Assembly: GCA_031763025.1 (NCBI GenBank)
Contig: JASSKH010000007.1
Span: forward strand, 7,579,930-7,643,929
Length of the DNA: 64,000 nucleotides
Source: Macrocystis pyrifera
Taxonomy: Eukaryota > Sar > Phaeophyceae > Laminariales > Laminariaceae
Direction of reading: 5' to 3'
Numbering within the stretch: position 1 is the first letter of the stretch; each line of letters begins with the position of its first letter. The notes below the pieces were generated by a model. That model ran no database searches and had not been told where the DNA came from. It worked only from the letters and a program-made list of their open reading frames with translations. The position numbers and the translations under genes are program-made. Below are positions 24,131-40,000 of the stretch, piece after piece.

Positions 24131-25963
24131 CATGATCTGTGTGGTGTGTATGATCTGTCCGTGGTGTGAAACCATTTTTGGCGAGGTGGGGCCAAGTAGT
24201 AAACGGCCCTCGTCTCTACGGCATGCAGTGTCGATGCGTGACGTTGCGGGTGGCGAGAAAAGAAATAATATTCTGTCCGGAAATACTAGAACATTTTGTA
24301 TATTAGTTTTTAATGAGTACGATCAGTATTTTTTGGGACGTGGTGGTACTTCCGATGGGGACTGTCGGGAGCTTTGGCTGCTGCTGCTGCCGGTGCGGAC
24401 TGTTATTTCAACAATAACCTCACGCAACGTTTACGGTGCCAACATCAAGTGCTGTTCCTATTTTGTATATTTGGTGATGAAGCGCAGCTCAAGAGTGTAT
24501 TATTAATAATAGTACTAATAGTGTGGCATCACAGCCCAATGCCATGGCAGTAGCGTGAGCTGAAACTCGCAACTCGGCAGCAGTGCATGTCGTGCACCAC
24601 GCTTTTTTTTTTTTTTTTCTCAAAATCGATCCATGTGAAAACCGCAGTCGAGATTCACTCGTCGTTTGGCAATGGAGAGCCTTGGTAAAATAGCGAGCGG
24701 TCGGGAGCTCTGTCGTGCGAGAGCTCCGAAGCTCCGCAGGCACCCCCACCCTACCACTACAGATATTGGTTGGTGTTTTGGTCCGGCAAAAAACGTGGTA
24801 TCTTCCCGCCTCGCTCATACAGCAGGAGGGATACTTTGCAGCAGCAGCAGCAGCAGTCTTGACCATTACACTTGTAGAGCTGTGCCCTCGTCTCGGGGAC
24901 AATGTTGCGAGAATATGAGTTGGCTCATTTTTGCGGTGCTATTATATACTATTAATATGAAGTAGAGGAATTAACCCTTTTGACTTTATCTTGGGACTTG
25001 AGAGGGGGGGAAGTGGCTACGTAAATAGAACATGACGATCGCGGCGTCGGCCACAAGAAGCAGCAGCCCAGGCTATACAGGTACGTACAGATTCTGGGAT
25101 ACTTGTAAAAGTTAGTGCCCAATAAACTTGGAACTAGACAACGTTTGAGGAGCTGGACGGCATCGTGCGCTCAGCGTGATGGGACACTACTCGCATGTAC
25201 TCCTGCTTGCAGCGCTCACACGGGCGTGCAGTATGCCTATGTACGGTTCAATCGGTTTCCGTAAGACCGCACACTTGCCTTTTTTTTTGTCTCCCGTCCC
25301 CGTGTCCCAAAGAAGGGGTTGACACGTGGTCAGCTGGGAGTTCCACTGGATCGGCGAATATGTTCGAAATAAAAAACGGCTGCGTCGTATCATACGTCGG
25401 TCGCTTCGTGAAGGATATAGGCCGGCGAAGTTTCTATAAAACGTTTGGAGAGGGTGCTTGGTACGGTATTTACGCTGCGGTGCCCGAGCACCAAAACTGG
25501 TTGTGTTGGTCACATCCGTGAAAATACCCCGGTGGCCAGACCCGCGTCAATACCGGGGGGGGGGCATACCCGGGTAGATACCCGGATATATCCAGAATAT
25601 ACACCTACTAAGCACACCTTTGGAGTATTGATGTTGTATCATACTGCTACGTACCGAGTATTTACTGCTGTGAAAGTCGGAAATAATGGGGCGGAAAAAC
25701 GGCCATGGTGCCCAGTGTACGCGAAGGGAACGCGACGTGCGTAGCCGCGCCTTTGAGTTCGTCCGTAGCTTTCCCGAGCTTGTTTTCGTCTCTCGGCTCT
25801 CTCCGGCTTAGCATTCGAGCCAAACCCTTGTAGCCCGTTTCGTACTCCAAAACTCTATCCCACTACTAATTGTTTCTACTTATAGGCGTTTTGTCTCCCC
25901 CGCATGTGGGCTACAGCATTTCTGCTGTTTTCGGGGGGGGGGGGGAGGAATACAGCACTACTA

Positions 25964-26069
25964 TTCCGGGGGACCATAGTAAATGGGACCAAATATCGTT
26001 AGTAAAAATAGGGAAATATTTAGGTTTTTGTGTGTACCGTAGGTCCTATTTACTTTGGTCCCCCGTAGT
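25964..26069. mobile_element. Family A inverted-repeat element, copy 4
   Basis: About 106 bp, 'ccgggggaccatagtaaatg' to its inverse 'atttactttggtcccccg', with the standard interior phrase 'taggtttttgtgtgtacc'. Confidence 0.8.
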
Positions 26070-27016
26070 AGTAGTAGTATTCAAAACCCACGATGCACCC
26101 CCAAAAACATCTATCCATCTATGCTTGCGCACCATATTTTGGTTCGTGCAGACCATGGAGCGCACCTCGGACCGTGCGTAGCGTGGATCAACCACAGAGT
26201 ACACACCTCAAAGCTTGCTTTCAGTTTTGGACGCCCTGTAGCTGCCTAGCGCCTTATACCTGTAGCCCCGGAGCGTAGGGCCGGAGCGCACGTGGTGTTG
26301 GTTGGTGCGGGTTGCTGACCCCTGTCATGCGTGTGCCGATCATGCCACTGGTGCATTCTCCCGTCGAAATTTCGCACCGCTACAACATTGCGTCCGTTCG
26401 TGTAAAGGAACGCTTTGGTGTTAGCATTTTCAACACCTAAATGGCCCTTGCACTTTCGGATAGACGTGTACCCGGTAGTTCCATTGGTAACGGTTTTTTA
26501 ACGATTTTGCTTTTTTTTTTTTCGCTCTGCGGTATTCCGCCGCCCCGGCGCCGTGCACGCAGGAGGGGTTGTTCGTCCGGAGCAAGTGGATATTCAAGCG
26601 CGAGTTTTTCTTCAAGCGGGATCAGGTGTGGTTGCTCGACTTTCGGTTTCGCAAGGGCGCGTCTTTTTTTTGTTTTTTTGTTTTTTCTTGTGTCGCTGAG
26701 TGGGGCCGGTGGCAGAAATGGGGCTAAAAGTTCGCTTCAAAGGAAGCTAAAATATGCCTGGTGTATGCCGGGACGAACTGCGTTCACGTTGTACCCATGT
26801 TGTGGAAATTTTGTCGATGAAGACTAGCACGTACCAGTACCGCCATTTTTCCACAAGTGTTGTACAAAGTGTGTTGGACTATCTCCACGACAGGAGTAAA
26901 TCCCGAAGGCTTGAGTGGCCACGCCTCTTCCACCGCCCCCACCACCACCACCTCCCCCCGCCCACGTCCGTTACCTTTCGCTCGCACTCGCCCATTGGTG
27001 AAAGATTCGCAACGGG

Positions 27017-29182
<2,166 letters not shown>

Positions 29183-32014
29183 AAACCCGCCTGTTTTTTT
29201 TTTTTTGTTGCGCTCCACAAAACGACGCGCACACACCGTTGTGGAACGCATGCGATGGTATTGCGGCGGCGGCGGTGGGCGTGGCGTTGCCCAGAGAGAG
29301 AAGGCGACGGGGGCGGCGGGCACGGATGTGGGGTAGAGGGATAGCATAAAAAAAAACGGTCGAGCGGTGGGGGAGGGCGGGGGCGAGGAACCAAAAACCA
29401 TGGGGCAGGCGTTATATATATATACATATATATCAAACCGGGATAGCACGATTTTTTAGACTTGAAAAAACTACGTACGCGAGGACGGAGGAGATATATT
29501 GGTATTTTTTTTGTGTCACAGCGTTGTGTGCAATGTCTGGATCACATACAGTAGTGTAGGACCCAAGGAGGTAGGGTGAGCACGTGATCCAATTGGCGGC
29601 ACGCCAGCATTGTGTTGAATTGTTTTTTCTGCCGCAGAGGCAGACTGTTCGTTGTGCCCCGTCTCGTGGAGTGTTGCGTGGGGGGTGGGGTGGGGGGGAG
29701 CAGAACACGACGTTTTGTTCTACTCAGTGTTTGGCTTGTGGGTATGAGGTATGAAGGTCGAGGCGGGGCGAGGGGGTGGGGCGAGGAGGGGACGCGAAGG
29801 TCGCGTGAACTTGGTGCTACTCTAGCACCGACTGAGCGAAAAAAAATAACAAAAAATAATCTGGAATATTTCACAGGGGAGTGACTGGTCGTCCGCTCTT
29901 CGTCGTCTTGCCACATGGGGGAGACAGGGAAAAAACAGCGAGCTGGGTGTTCGGCAGCATGCGTCTTCAAAAATTTGAGCGTGTGTTTGGGAAATCCCAC
30001 GCTTTCTCGAAGCGCTGGAGGGGTGAGTGTAGCCTCTGTACGATGCGCGAGCCCACACGCTCGCGGCGCTGAGCGGGTGCCCTTCTCCCAGCGTGTGTGT
30101 AGGTACAACTACAACTTGCGGTGGCTATTCCGTGTCCTCGCGGCCCATGTCTTGGTTGTAGAAGCGCATTCCGACCGCCGTGTTGCAGTTGTGTATCTCT
30201 ATTGTGTGTGTGTGTTCTTCACATTAAACCGTTTTTTCTGCCCGTCGACATCCTGCACAACCCGTGTCCGTGCATCGCTGTTATTATATATGTAAGAGTT
30301 GTAGAAGCGCAATCCGGCTGCCATGCATAGGTTGGGTATGTCACGTTGTTGGAGTTGTGTATTTATACGGCTGTTTTTCATGTCCGTTGTGTTGGGAGTT
30401 ATTTACCTGGAATGGCTGTTACTTCTGTAATAGTAGCCGTACACAACTGTTACACAACAGAGAAACAACTAACTCCAGCACGGCGGTCGGATTCGCTCCT
30501 CTACAACGAACGAAGACATCGCTCTCCGCGTGATACAACTGTTGTTGCAGAGCAGGATAAGCGAAGCCATCCGAGCGGCTGTCATCACCCGATAACCGCC
30601 GTTCACAGCTCCCAATACAGAGATGCACAAGTTCAACACCGCGGACGGATTGCGCTTCCACCACGAAGACATCGCCCTCCGCGTGTTACAATTAATTGTT
30701 GCTGTGGAGCAGAATAAGCGAAGCCATCCGAGCCTCGGGTTGAGCTTGACCCTGAAAGCCGATCCCCCCATCCCTCCAACAAGACTCACGTCCTCGCTCC
30801 GGCACTCTCACACCTCGTACTACATCATTGCCGTTTTGTTTTTTTCGCACGCGAAAGTCAGGCGCACCAACGCATGTTACACAGCTGGCGTACAATAATA
30901 CTACAACATGTTTTGTGTCAGGTTATCACGCTGCACATACCATGGGTGGATGGATACGCTCCGGGTATTATTTGGTTGCAAGTGACGCGGAATGGTGTAC
31001 CACAGTAGTTCCTCTCTTTCGTGTTTCTTCTTGCGCGCAGCAGATATGTCCTTCCTGAGTGCATATACTTTCCGTCTGGCGTTTGTACCGTTCCCTTGCG
31101 CACTGGTACTGCGGTGCACATATTTTTTGTACTTGTTTGTTTTCTTCCGTCGATACGCTATATTGTTTTGCCTGTTCTGTGACCGTGGGCTAGATTTCAG
31201 GGAAATAAGAAGTAACGTAACGTGAGAACATCATCATCGGATACCTGGTAGATGGATAACCGCGAGGGAGGGATTTCTATAAGATAGTCACGGCGTACGT
31301 ACGCGGTGTGTCACCCGAAGACCCAAGACACCGATACGCGGCATTTTTTCCATATTCGCGCGAACCTGATGGGAAGGGGGTTGCGCACAGCAAAAGCGAG
31401 AAAACCTCCATAGCGCTACCGTACGAACGTACACGGCTTCCAGGCTGCCCTCACTTGTCACTATAACGAGTGTTGCACTGCTGCATTTTTTTTCAAGACA
31501 TCACGAAGGAGCGCGCATTGCACGGGATGACTCCGCCAACATCAGCTGGCTGGTGCTGCAATGCCGCCACGCTTTAACTTGCCGCGCTTGTGCGGAAAAT
31601 ATAACGCCCGCGGGCAGTAGCAACGCCAAACGGACTGGGTCGACGGCGCGCCGTTATCGGCAGCCTTTAATTAGCCGCAGCACGCACGGATGCCACAGGT
31701 CCGTCTCGACCACACAAACGGAAACAACATAGGCGCCAGGAAGACCCGACTCTGGTCATAATTTCACACACAAAATCCGTGCCCTATATACTACAAGGCG
31801 AAAACCTTGCGCTACGACGAAACGTAGAAACTGCGGTTGCGGTAAACCGCGACGAATGGCTTCGGTCACCCTTCGGACTCAAAAATCCGGCGAGGTCTTC
31901 GCCTGTGCCCCAGCCTTCCGAGGCTGGACCGCGTGGTACGCGGCCAACTTCTGTTGTTCGGCTGTTTGTTCATGTTTGCCTATGGCACCCCCTGTGACCT
32001 GCCTGCGACCGGGG
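29183..32014. other. Intergenic region between two 3' ends
   Basis: This lies between the stop of the small gene at 29182 and the stop of the minus-strand ZFC3H1-like gene at 32015, so it is a tail-to-tail spacer. It holds a dispersed-repeat copy near 30185-30275 related to those at the left end, a diverged tandem duplication (30511-30580 and 30665-30735), and otherwise nothing I can identify. Confidence 0.55.
30511..30735. repeat. Diverged tandem duplication, offset about 154 bp
   Basis: The segment 'gaagacatcgctctccgcgt' to 'taagcgaagccatccgagc' occurs at 30511-30580 and again at 30665-30735 with scattered substitutions. The upstream flanks ('ttgtagaagcgcaatccggc') also recur in inverted form at 30160-30320. 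Confidence 0.6.
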
Positions 32015-32460
32015 TCAGGGTAGGGATAGGTCTTCCAGGTGGGGGAGGGCGTCAGACAAGCCCGTCGGCGCCCTCGAGGGGAAGCCGTTGCCGGCGAGCT
32101 TGAGCGATCGGAGCTCCGTCAGCGTCAGCACCACCGCTTCCGGAAACTCCGACAGCGCGTTTTGCTCCAGGTCCAGCACGCGGAGGCTGACGAGGCCGGT
32201 CAAAGGGGCCGCGGGAAGGGGCGACGCCAGCCGGTTGCGGGCCACGCGCAGCACCCTCAACGACCCCGACAGCCTCGACAGCGAAGGTGGGAGCGCGGTG
32301 AGCGCGTTTCCCGAAACGTCCAGCGACCGCAGGCAGAGCAGGCGTCCAATGGCGGGCGGGACGGCGGCAAGACCGTTATTCGCTAGAGAGAGGCTCACGA
32401 GACCCGTCAGGAGAAAGACGCTCCGGGGAACCTCCACGGGTGCAGGTATTAGAAGGTGTC
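32015..32460 (-). other. Leucine-rich-repeat segment of the ZFC3H1-like protein
   Basis: Roughly the last 145 codons of the final exon encode LRRs of ~23 residues: 'GLVSLSLANNGLAAVPPAI', 'LRSLDVSGNALTALPPSL', 'LRVLRVARNRLASPLPAA', 'LRVLDLEQNALSEFPEAV', 'LRSLKLAGNGF'. The consensus LxxLxLxxNxL is intact. No stop or splice site separates it from the HAT-like 'RAQRILEAALRVSPHCSTLW' region upstream in the exon. Confidence 0.85.
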
Positions 32461-35400
32461 CTCCCCCTTCGCACCTTGCGCCTGCTTCACTCCCAGCTGT
32501 GGTGGCGGTGGCAGCAGCGGCAGCGCCAGCGGGTTTCTCAGGCGATTGCAGCGCCCCCTGGAGCGAGAGCGACTTTGTCTGTCGTCGGGACAACGGGTTG
32601 GTCGCCGCCGCAAAGACTCGGCAGGCCGTTCGCGCCTGCAAAGCGCTCGGGTGCGGCGGCGGTGGTGAGGGTGCCGACGACGAACCACCGCGTGGAGCAG
32701 CTGACCCTAGCTCGACCCGCCCACGGCCTCCACCGTAGAACAGCCTCAGAAGCACCTCCGTCGACGCCGCAGCCGACGCGGTAGAGTCTGCCCGCTCCTT
32801 CGAGCCCGCCCCGAACCCTGCTTCCAGGGCGACCCTTTGCTCCCACAACGTCGAGCAGTGCGGGCTCACGCGAAGCGCCGCCTCCAGAATCCGCTGCGCG
32901 CGGTCCGGGCGGTTCGTAGACGCCTCCAGCGCGGCCACGGCGCAAGCAAGCCCTGTATCTCGCGGGTGCTTCGCCAGCGCCTTCTCCGCGTAAGGGCGGG
33001 CGTTCCTCCTCAGCGCTGAGGCGCTCTCCGCCGCTGCCGCTGCCGCTCCCACTGCCGCCGCCGTTGCCGCTGTCCCCTCTGATATCGGTTCACCCGATGG
33101 CCCCGCAGCTGCGGCGGGCTCGTCGGCCCAGCTCACCCAACGGAGCAACGCGCATGTCGTTTCCGCCGTCGCTTGGTCCGTAGGCGGGGGGTAGGACGAG
33201 CGACTCGCCGCCGCGGCCACCGCCGCGCTGCTCTCGCTGCTACCGAGAGCCTCCGCGACCACGACCCAATCGATGCCCCCCCTAACTTCCCGAAAGCGGT
33301 TCGCGTACACGGTCAGGACGTCGCGCGCGAAAGACGACGACGACGATACCGAAGCTGTCGCCGAGAAAGGAAAAGCGGAGGCAATTTCCGTTTTTTCCAC
33401 CGCCGCCGTCGCCGCTGGAGCCATCGCCGGAGTTAGTCAACCCGCTCACTGAAAGATCGAGAGTTGACGCCACGAAGTGTGAGAGGGTGCGGTACTCCGG
33501 TCTGCCGCGAGCATGTGAGAGAAATGTGCGGCAAAATTGGGGGGGAAACACGAGAAGTCGAGATGGGCGGGCGAGGGTTGGGTGTAGAAGCGGGGCGATC
33601 CGTGGAGGCAGGCGCGGGGGCGGGGGGGGAGAGGGGGGCGTACTGCGCGTGTTGGGAGAAGAAGCCATTCTAAAGCGCGACACCTAAAACCAGGATAAGG
33701 TATACAAGGCGCTTCGCTTAGCGGGCGGTTCCACCCGCTACGCTCGCTCACGAGAAAGAATGGAACGGAACAGATGATCCAAAAGGTTAGGTGCAAACAG
33801 GCGACTTGAAAATGTCAAGAGCTCCATACTCTATCGAGGAAGACAAGCCGGACGTCGCATGCATGTACGTATGATGCATGCATACCACGTACTTTTTTAT
33901 ATGTACGAAAGGGATGCACACACAATACCGCAAAAAATAAAATAAAATGAAAATGAACAATTGAAATTAAAAAAAAATCCTCGTCCCCTCTCATGAAAAT
34001 ATTTCCCGCCTGATTGGAACACCTTGCGCCGGTCTAAAAAAAAATCGAACAGCAGAGCTTCTCTCAGCCTCGTACGCTGCCCGCCCCTATCGTGACCACC
34101 TCGCCACCGATTCGGTGCGGGGAAGCTTTCCTTCCTCTCTGCCCCAGTGAGCCCCGTCGACCGCCTCGCGTGAGGCCCGGTACTCACCGTAGCCCTCGTT
34201 CGCCAGCTCGACAATGTTGGTGTTTAGACTGCGGAGCTTTCTCTGTGGACTTCAGCTTGTTCGCAAAAATAAGCAGGGCTTGAATATTATGTTGCATACC
34301 CAAACGACCCTCATAGACTCGTATATATGATGTTCAACCCGACATCAGGAGGCCAGACAGAGCCCATTTATGCTTCCCTCATGTCTCGAAGGACACGCAA
34401 CGCCTAGCGACGAAAACGGCAAACGCGCTCCTTCCAATCCCCCTCAACCCGCCAGCACCTGCTGACACTCGCGATGGCGCCGGGCTCGCCCGCGTTGCCG
34501 TGCTTTGGGTACACGCACACAAAAAAAAAAAAAAACAAAAAAGGCTCCGCCGGCGAGTAATAGAAGGAGGGAGGCGGTGTCCAAGTGGGAGCTCTGAGAT
34601 GCCAGGGATGTACCAACCGAGCACGCTCAGGAAAAATACAAAAATAAGTAAATCAATATTGAAAAAAAATGCGAAGCGGTGACGCCAGCAGCAGGAGTGC
34701 GCCATTGCCGTCTCCAGTTCTGGAAGCGTTGAAAAAAAGGAGGATCGGGGGATCGGACAAGCAGTAACCCGAACTCGTACCGCACCTTCGTTGTGTGCGG
34801 TGGTCCGCTAAGGCTCGGAGGGCCACTTCTCTCACCCCCTGCACGGCGTGTTCCCCGGGCACCTTGCAGCAGGACAAAGTGGGAGAGCGCGGGAGCGGGG
34901 GGGGGGGGCGGCTTGCATTGGCCAATCTCATACGAAGGTAGCATCTAAATAAAGCGCGAGTATTACCACAAGGGGAGCGATCAACTGTTTCTCGGTACGT
35001 CAGAGGTAGACAGCAAGTGTTTGCGCCCGCCAAAATCTCGGTATAGGTTCAGAATTTCATGTGGGCATCACCTCAAGGCCGAAAGTGCGAAGACAAACCG
35101 AGGGTAGCCTCCCCCCCTGTAAGGGTGGTTACGATCAATTCAAGTACCTGTGGGTACGATTTAACATAGTGACGAAATAAATGGCACCACTATGAAGCGC
35201 GCTGTTCGGACGGAGACACTGTGGTTTCGTCCGGCTCAGTCAGAGTATCGTGCCCAACACACTCTAGGCTGACCTCCGGGTGCCACTATAAACTCGTGGA
35301 CACGCCATCTCGCCACGGTGCAGCAATGGTTTCCGGTTTGAACGCGAGCTACACCATCTTCAACCCAGAATCACAAACCCAATCCTGCCCTATCCTCACA

Positions 35401-37006
35401 GCCTCAGGCTATGCCGCTCGAAACACACAACAAACAACGCTGGCAAAAGACCTGTCAGGCTCAAGAGGGTTTAGCAAGGGCCGTACCTGCTGAGTCGAAA
35501 GAACCACGGCAGTCTCAAGCCTCTGCAGCCACGCAAGCCTCCTCAGCTCGGGCGATATGGTCGAGAACGACTCGGCGCTCAGCAGGTGGTCGAGAGCATC
35601 GGTCGCCGCGGACGCCCCCCCCAGCACCCACAGCCCAAACACTATCGTCGACAGCTGACGCTCCGCGCTGAGGGCGTCGTAGCGGCTCGATAAGCTGCCC
35701 CCGGAGGGCCCCGCCTCGCCGCTGACAACGCCGGCGCCACCGTGAGCGGCGACATCCGCCCACCGGAACAAGGAAGTCCTGGCGCCTTCGACAGCCAGAC
35801 GCTGCGATTCGCCGTCCTCTTGGAGCCAGCGGTGGAGAACGGCGGTTGTCGCTGGGGCTGGCGCCCACATGCCCACCAGAGCCACTTGCAGCGCGTCTCT
35901 TGCCACCTCGATGTCTGCCCCTTCTTCTTCGGCGCCTGCGGCAGTAGAAGCCGAAACTTTCACGCTACCGCCGACGACAGCATCGTCGCCGCCCGTCTTC
36001 GCAGGAGGCGGCGGCGGCAGCGACGGCGCATCCGCCGCCGCCTTCAAGCGCATCTCCACGACGCGCAAAAAAGCATAGACGGCCTGGAGCCGCGCCCCCG
36101 TCGGGAACGACGACGAAGACGACGACGACTGAGGAGGGTGTCTCTTATCGCTGCTGCCGTCCCCGGCGCCCCCCGGTGCTTCTTCCCCCCTCTCTCGTAG
36201 AGCTGCCGCCGCCGCCCCGCCCTTATCGAACGCGCTCGAGATCTCGCGGTAGACGTCTCCAAGGGGACGTGCCTTCGAAACGCCGTGCTCCAGCAAGAGG
36301 TGCTCGAGCATCGCCGGGTGGTCGGGCCGGGCGAGCTGAAAACGCCGGCAGCACGCGAGCGCCACCATGCGCACCCCCTTCGCGCCGACCCTTCCCCGCG
36401 AGCAAAACGTCAGCCAGTTCAGGGCGAGCGCGAGGGGAGGGCCCTCCAGCGCCGAGACGTCGGGGGCCGTCCCGGCGATCCGCGCCGCCGCGGCCTCCAC
36501 CGCACTGGGGAAGACGGCGTCGCGGACGCGCAGGGGGGGCGCCCACCCCTTGCCCGCGCCTTTCTCCGGCGGCAGCAGCCCGGCGTCCAGCAGAGCGCTC
36601 ATGAACGTCTTGGAGATCACCTCGAATAGCTCAGCGCTCGCCGAGAGCCTGGCGCCAGCGTCGCCCTCCGGCGACAGCCACTCCTTCGGCCACAGGAGAA
36701 GATCTGGCCTACGCCAGCCGCAATCGTCGCGGGTTTCCTTGTCGTTTTCGGCGTTGTTGTTGTCGGCGTCGTTGTCGTCGTCCGTGGTTGCGGCGGCGGC
36801 AGCCAACGAAAGCACGTGTTGGGGGAAGACACCCATGACCAGCAGATGGAGAGCGGCCAGCCAGAGCAGACAGCGCAAGTCGCGCCGCGCACGCTTCAGC
36901 GCGCCCGCAACACCCTGCAGGCCACCGCGCAACGCACCATACCGCGGGCGCAACGTTGACCGGGGGAGACGGCATGAAGAAACAACAACCCAAAAGCGGC
37001 CAAAAG

Positions 37007-37038
<32 letters not shown>

Positions 37039-40000
37039 TCAGTCAAACGAAAACTAAACAAGTGCAAGGGTAAACTCGCAACGCGTCCCAATGCGGGCCA
37101 CAAACCCGACTTCTCCAGCAGCAAGACGCGAAGCCGGGCGTCTTCGAGGGCCAAACATAAAAGAGGACCGTGCCATCACCAGCCGACAAGGTGTCCAGCG
37201 TCCGGCGCCAAGGCCAGGTTGTCCACGCACTCTATAGTTGAAAGCACCAAGCATGCGCCGGGCGCAAAAATGCGACCAGTCGATATTCCACGCATGCAAA
37301 ATAATGGCAGGAGTCGCTGCTTATACCTCAGGAAACAGTTCGCGGTCACCACCATCGCCGCCGCCACCACCGTCCCCTGCCTCGCTTTGGTCTAAGGGAA
37401 GTCGTAGCAGCGAACTGCTTTCGTGCCCCTCTGCAGCGTCCCACCCTCGGAGTGGCTTGCCATCCCCAAGAGCATCCAGAACCTCCGCCGCCGCCTGAAG
37501 CGTGTACCCGGCTTCGGCCAGCGCCGCGCAGCACTCGAGGACAAGGTACGCGATCATCCCCACCGTTGCATCCGCGTGATTGCCACCGCCGCCGCCGCCA
37601 CTGCCACCGTCGCCCCCACCGCCAGGTGCGCCGGGAGTTCGTAAACCTTTCGAGGCGCTATCGGCGGCTTCCGTTCCCGTTCCTACCCCGGCACGTGGCG
37701 AAGCCTGCGCGGGGGTAGGGGATGCGGCGGCAGCTGCCGCCGCCGCCGGGCCTCGGAGAAGGAGAAGCGCAGCTATTTGCCTGCGGTACGTCTTGATGAC
37801 ATTTGACAGGGACTGCCGGTGATCGGACCGCCGTAGCATGTAGCGGTAGAGCCTCCAGATTCTTCTGGACGTCGGGAAAATCCTGTAATGGACGACGGAC
37901 CATGGCGCGCATTGGGTACGTTTGTGAATGCGAGTTTCATACATATAGAAGCGTGGCAGGTACTTGAGTGTTTTTCAGGCACGGGGATAAATTGCACAAA
38001 AAACACGCAAAGTCGGACAAAATCGCGTTTGTGGCCAGGGAAGAGAGTGGGACGGTGACTGGTACACATGCCCGGCAGCAACACCCCTGTTCGAAATCAG
38101 GCGGCATAGAAAAACTCCAGCCGACGTACATTACAGCACCCCCGCGACGACTTCCGGAAGAAATTCTCACGGAAATCTCCGTGTACACTCGAAAGCTCCC
38201 ATATGTTGCGTACCATGGACGGGATCACCCCGATAGTGGATGCTACTAAAAGGTGTTATCATTCACTTCGAGTCGCCTTACCCCGACCCACCGATTTCCC
38301 CCTCCCCCCGCCCCATAACAGTTGAGGCGCTTCTACACCGTTGCACGTCCCGTCTCTTCTCTGCCTGCCCACATACTCACTCGAGGGCGTGCTCAACCAT
38401 GCTGACGGCGTCTTCGTTCTTGCCGGGGAGAAGCGCAAACAGCCTGAGATACAGCAGCCACAGCGCCTCCCCCTGTCCCCGCGCCGCCCGCTCCAACGCT
38501 CGAACAAAAGTCCGCAGCGCAGGTTTGAGCGCGGCGTCTTCGACGCCCTCAAGAGCACCCCCGGCCCCGCGGGCAACGGCCTTTCAAGGCATGACATCGG
38601 TTTAGTTGGTGTATACACGTGGGTGTGTCGTGGCGGGGCAGGGGCGGGGGAGAAGGGGGCGGGGCGGGTTGGGATGTGAGGTGCAAAGCACGGAAACGGA
38701 GGCGTCCAGAAGGTGATGCGGATGGCGTGTGTGCACGGGTGCGGTCAGAGGTACACAAGCTCATGGCACGTCCGCGAGCTTCAGATAGCACGGCTTGTGG
38801 TTTCAAGGTGTTGGAGGCGATGCAAAAGGACTGTCGGTCTTCCTTCCTCGCCGCACTGCGACGGACAAGCAGTCAGGCGGAAGGGAGGGGCAAGGATGCA
38901 CGCCCAACACAAAAACCTTGACTTTGGTCAGGAGTTTGCTCGCTCACTCAGGATGGTTAGCGACACCATCGCTCGACAAGCACCGTATCGCTCCACAAGC
39001 ACAGCAGTTATCGTTCAACACACAGTAACTATCGCTCAACAAGCAGGGTATCAAGCGCTCAACACACACAAAAGGTATAATTTTCATCAAATGTATCAGA
39101 ACGACGCATTGATACGTAGCGCACGCTGGTGCCAAGAACGCTCCGCAGTAGTGCCACAAGCAGGGGCGGGGAGGGGGTGAACTCGATAGGAGAGATGTAC
39201 TCGATCTCATGCATTGCTGTAGTCGTATGATCATAAGACCCTCGCATCCCTACAATGCCGGGACGGAGCATGTCGGGTTTTCACCGACTACGCAGACATT
39301 GCTTGCATCAAGCGCGAAGCGCCGTGAGGTATCCGGCGAGTCGCATGAAGGGTGAGTTGCATCCTACTAATAATCGCTTGTGACGTGGACTTGCATATGG
39401 ATGACAGCTTCAAAGAGTTGATTTATTTTCCGGTGTAGCCACTTCCAGAGACAGCGAGTGCGTACTACGCAACTGCCTCGTGGGTGCTTCAACATAAACA
39501 CTACGTGATACGATCATTCCCCTCGTGCGGAGCAAAGGTTCTTCACCTCGCACAAATGATCTAACTCGACCGCCAGCTGTGACCGACCGCCAAAAAAAAA
39601 AAAAAAAGCGGTACCCTGGTTGTCCAGCTCAAGTAATGAACGGCATGCTTTACAGTATCGTTGCCAACCGACACCAACCCAACCTACATATAGTATAAGG
39701 CGGGGGGGGGGGGGGGGGGGGGAGGGGGAAGGGGGAAGGGGCATTTACACCCTACAGTATAATTTACCTCAACTCACCTCAACCGTATTCAACACCGCCT
39801 CCGCGGAGTTCTCTCTGCGAGGAAGGCGGTGCATTGCGAGAAGTAGCCAGCCCTCAACGTCACAGTCACCCTCGCCAAGCTGAGCCTCGAGATGATCAAG
39901 CTTGCAGACGCAGGGAGCGCGGAGAAAGGTGGCGAAGCGGGGACAAATAAAGGTCACGGCAGCGGGGGTGGGGGGTGCCCTCTGTAGCGCGTTGTGCATG

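Larger units (their letters stand above)
19754..27016. other. Intergenic or intronic region, repeats
   Basis: No confident gene. Contents: inverted-repeat element at 20118-20183, palindromes 'taccaggtacctggta' at 20198-20235, family E pieces (20275-20320, 23035-23130), a family C copy (22139-22560), a family B copy split by family A copy 3 (23876-24130), family A copy 4 (25964-26069), and a stray unit of the 'tacccgggta' minisatellite near 25495-25610. A short minus-strand frame with coding-like composition (about 20865-20965) is listed separately. Confidence 0.5.

Noticed and set aside
25195..25521. 108-residue open frames on both strands
   Set aside because: No family signature, and it ends in a stray unit of the hairpin minisatellite; no splice-supported neighbours.
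32039..33436. Plus-strand Arg-rich open frames
   Set aside because: They are antisense to the last ZFC3H1-like exon, whose LRR and helical repeats are clearly the coding strand.
35409..35486. Extension of the large ZFC3H1-like exon to the stop at 35409
   Set aside because: A good GTACGG donor at 35486 and phase-matched downstream exons show the frame is spliced before this stop.
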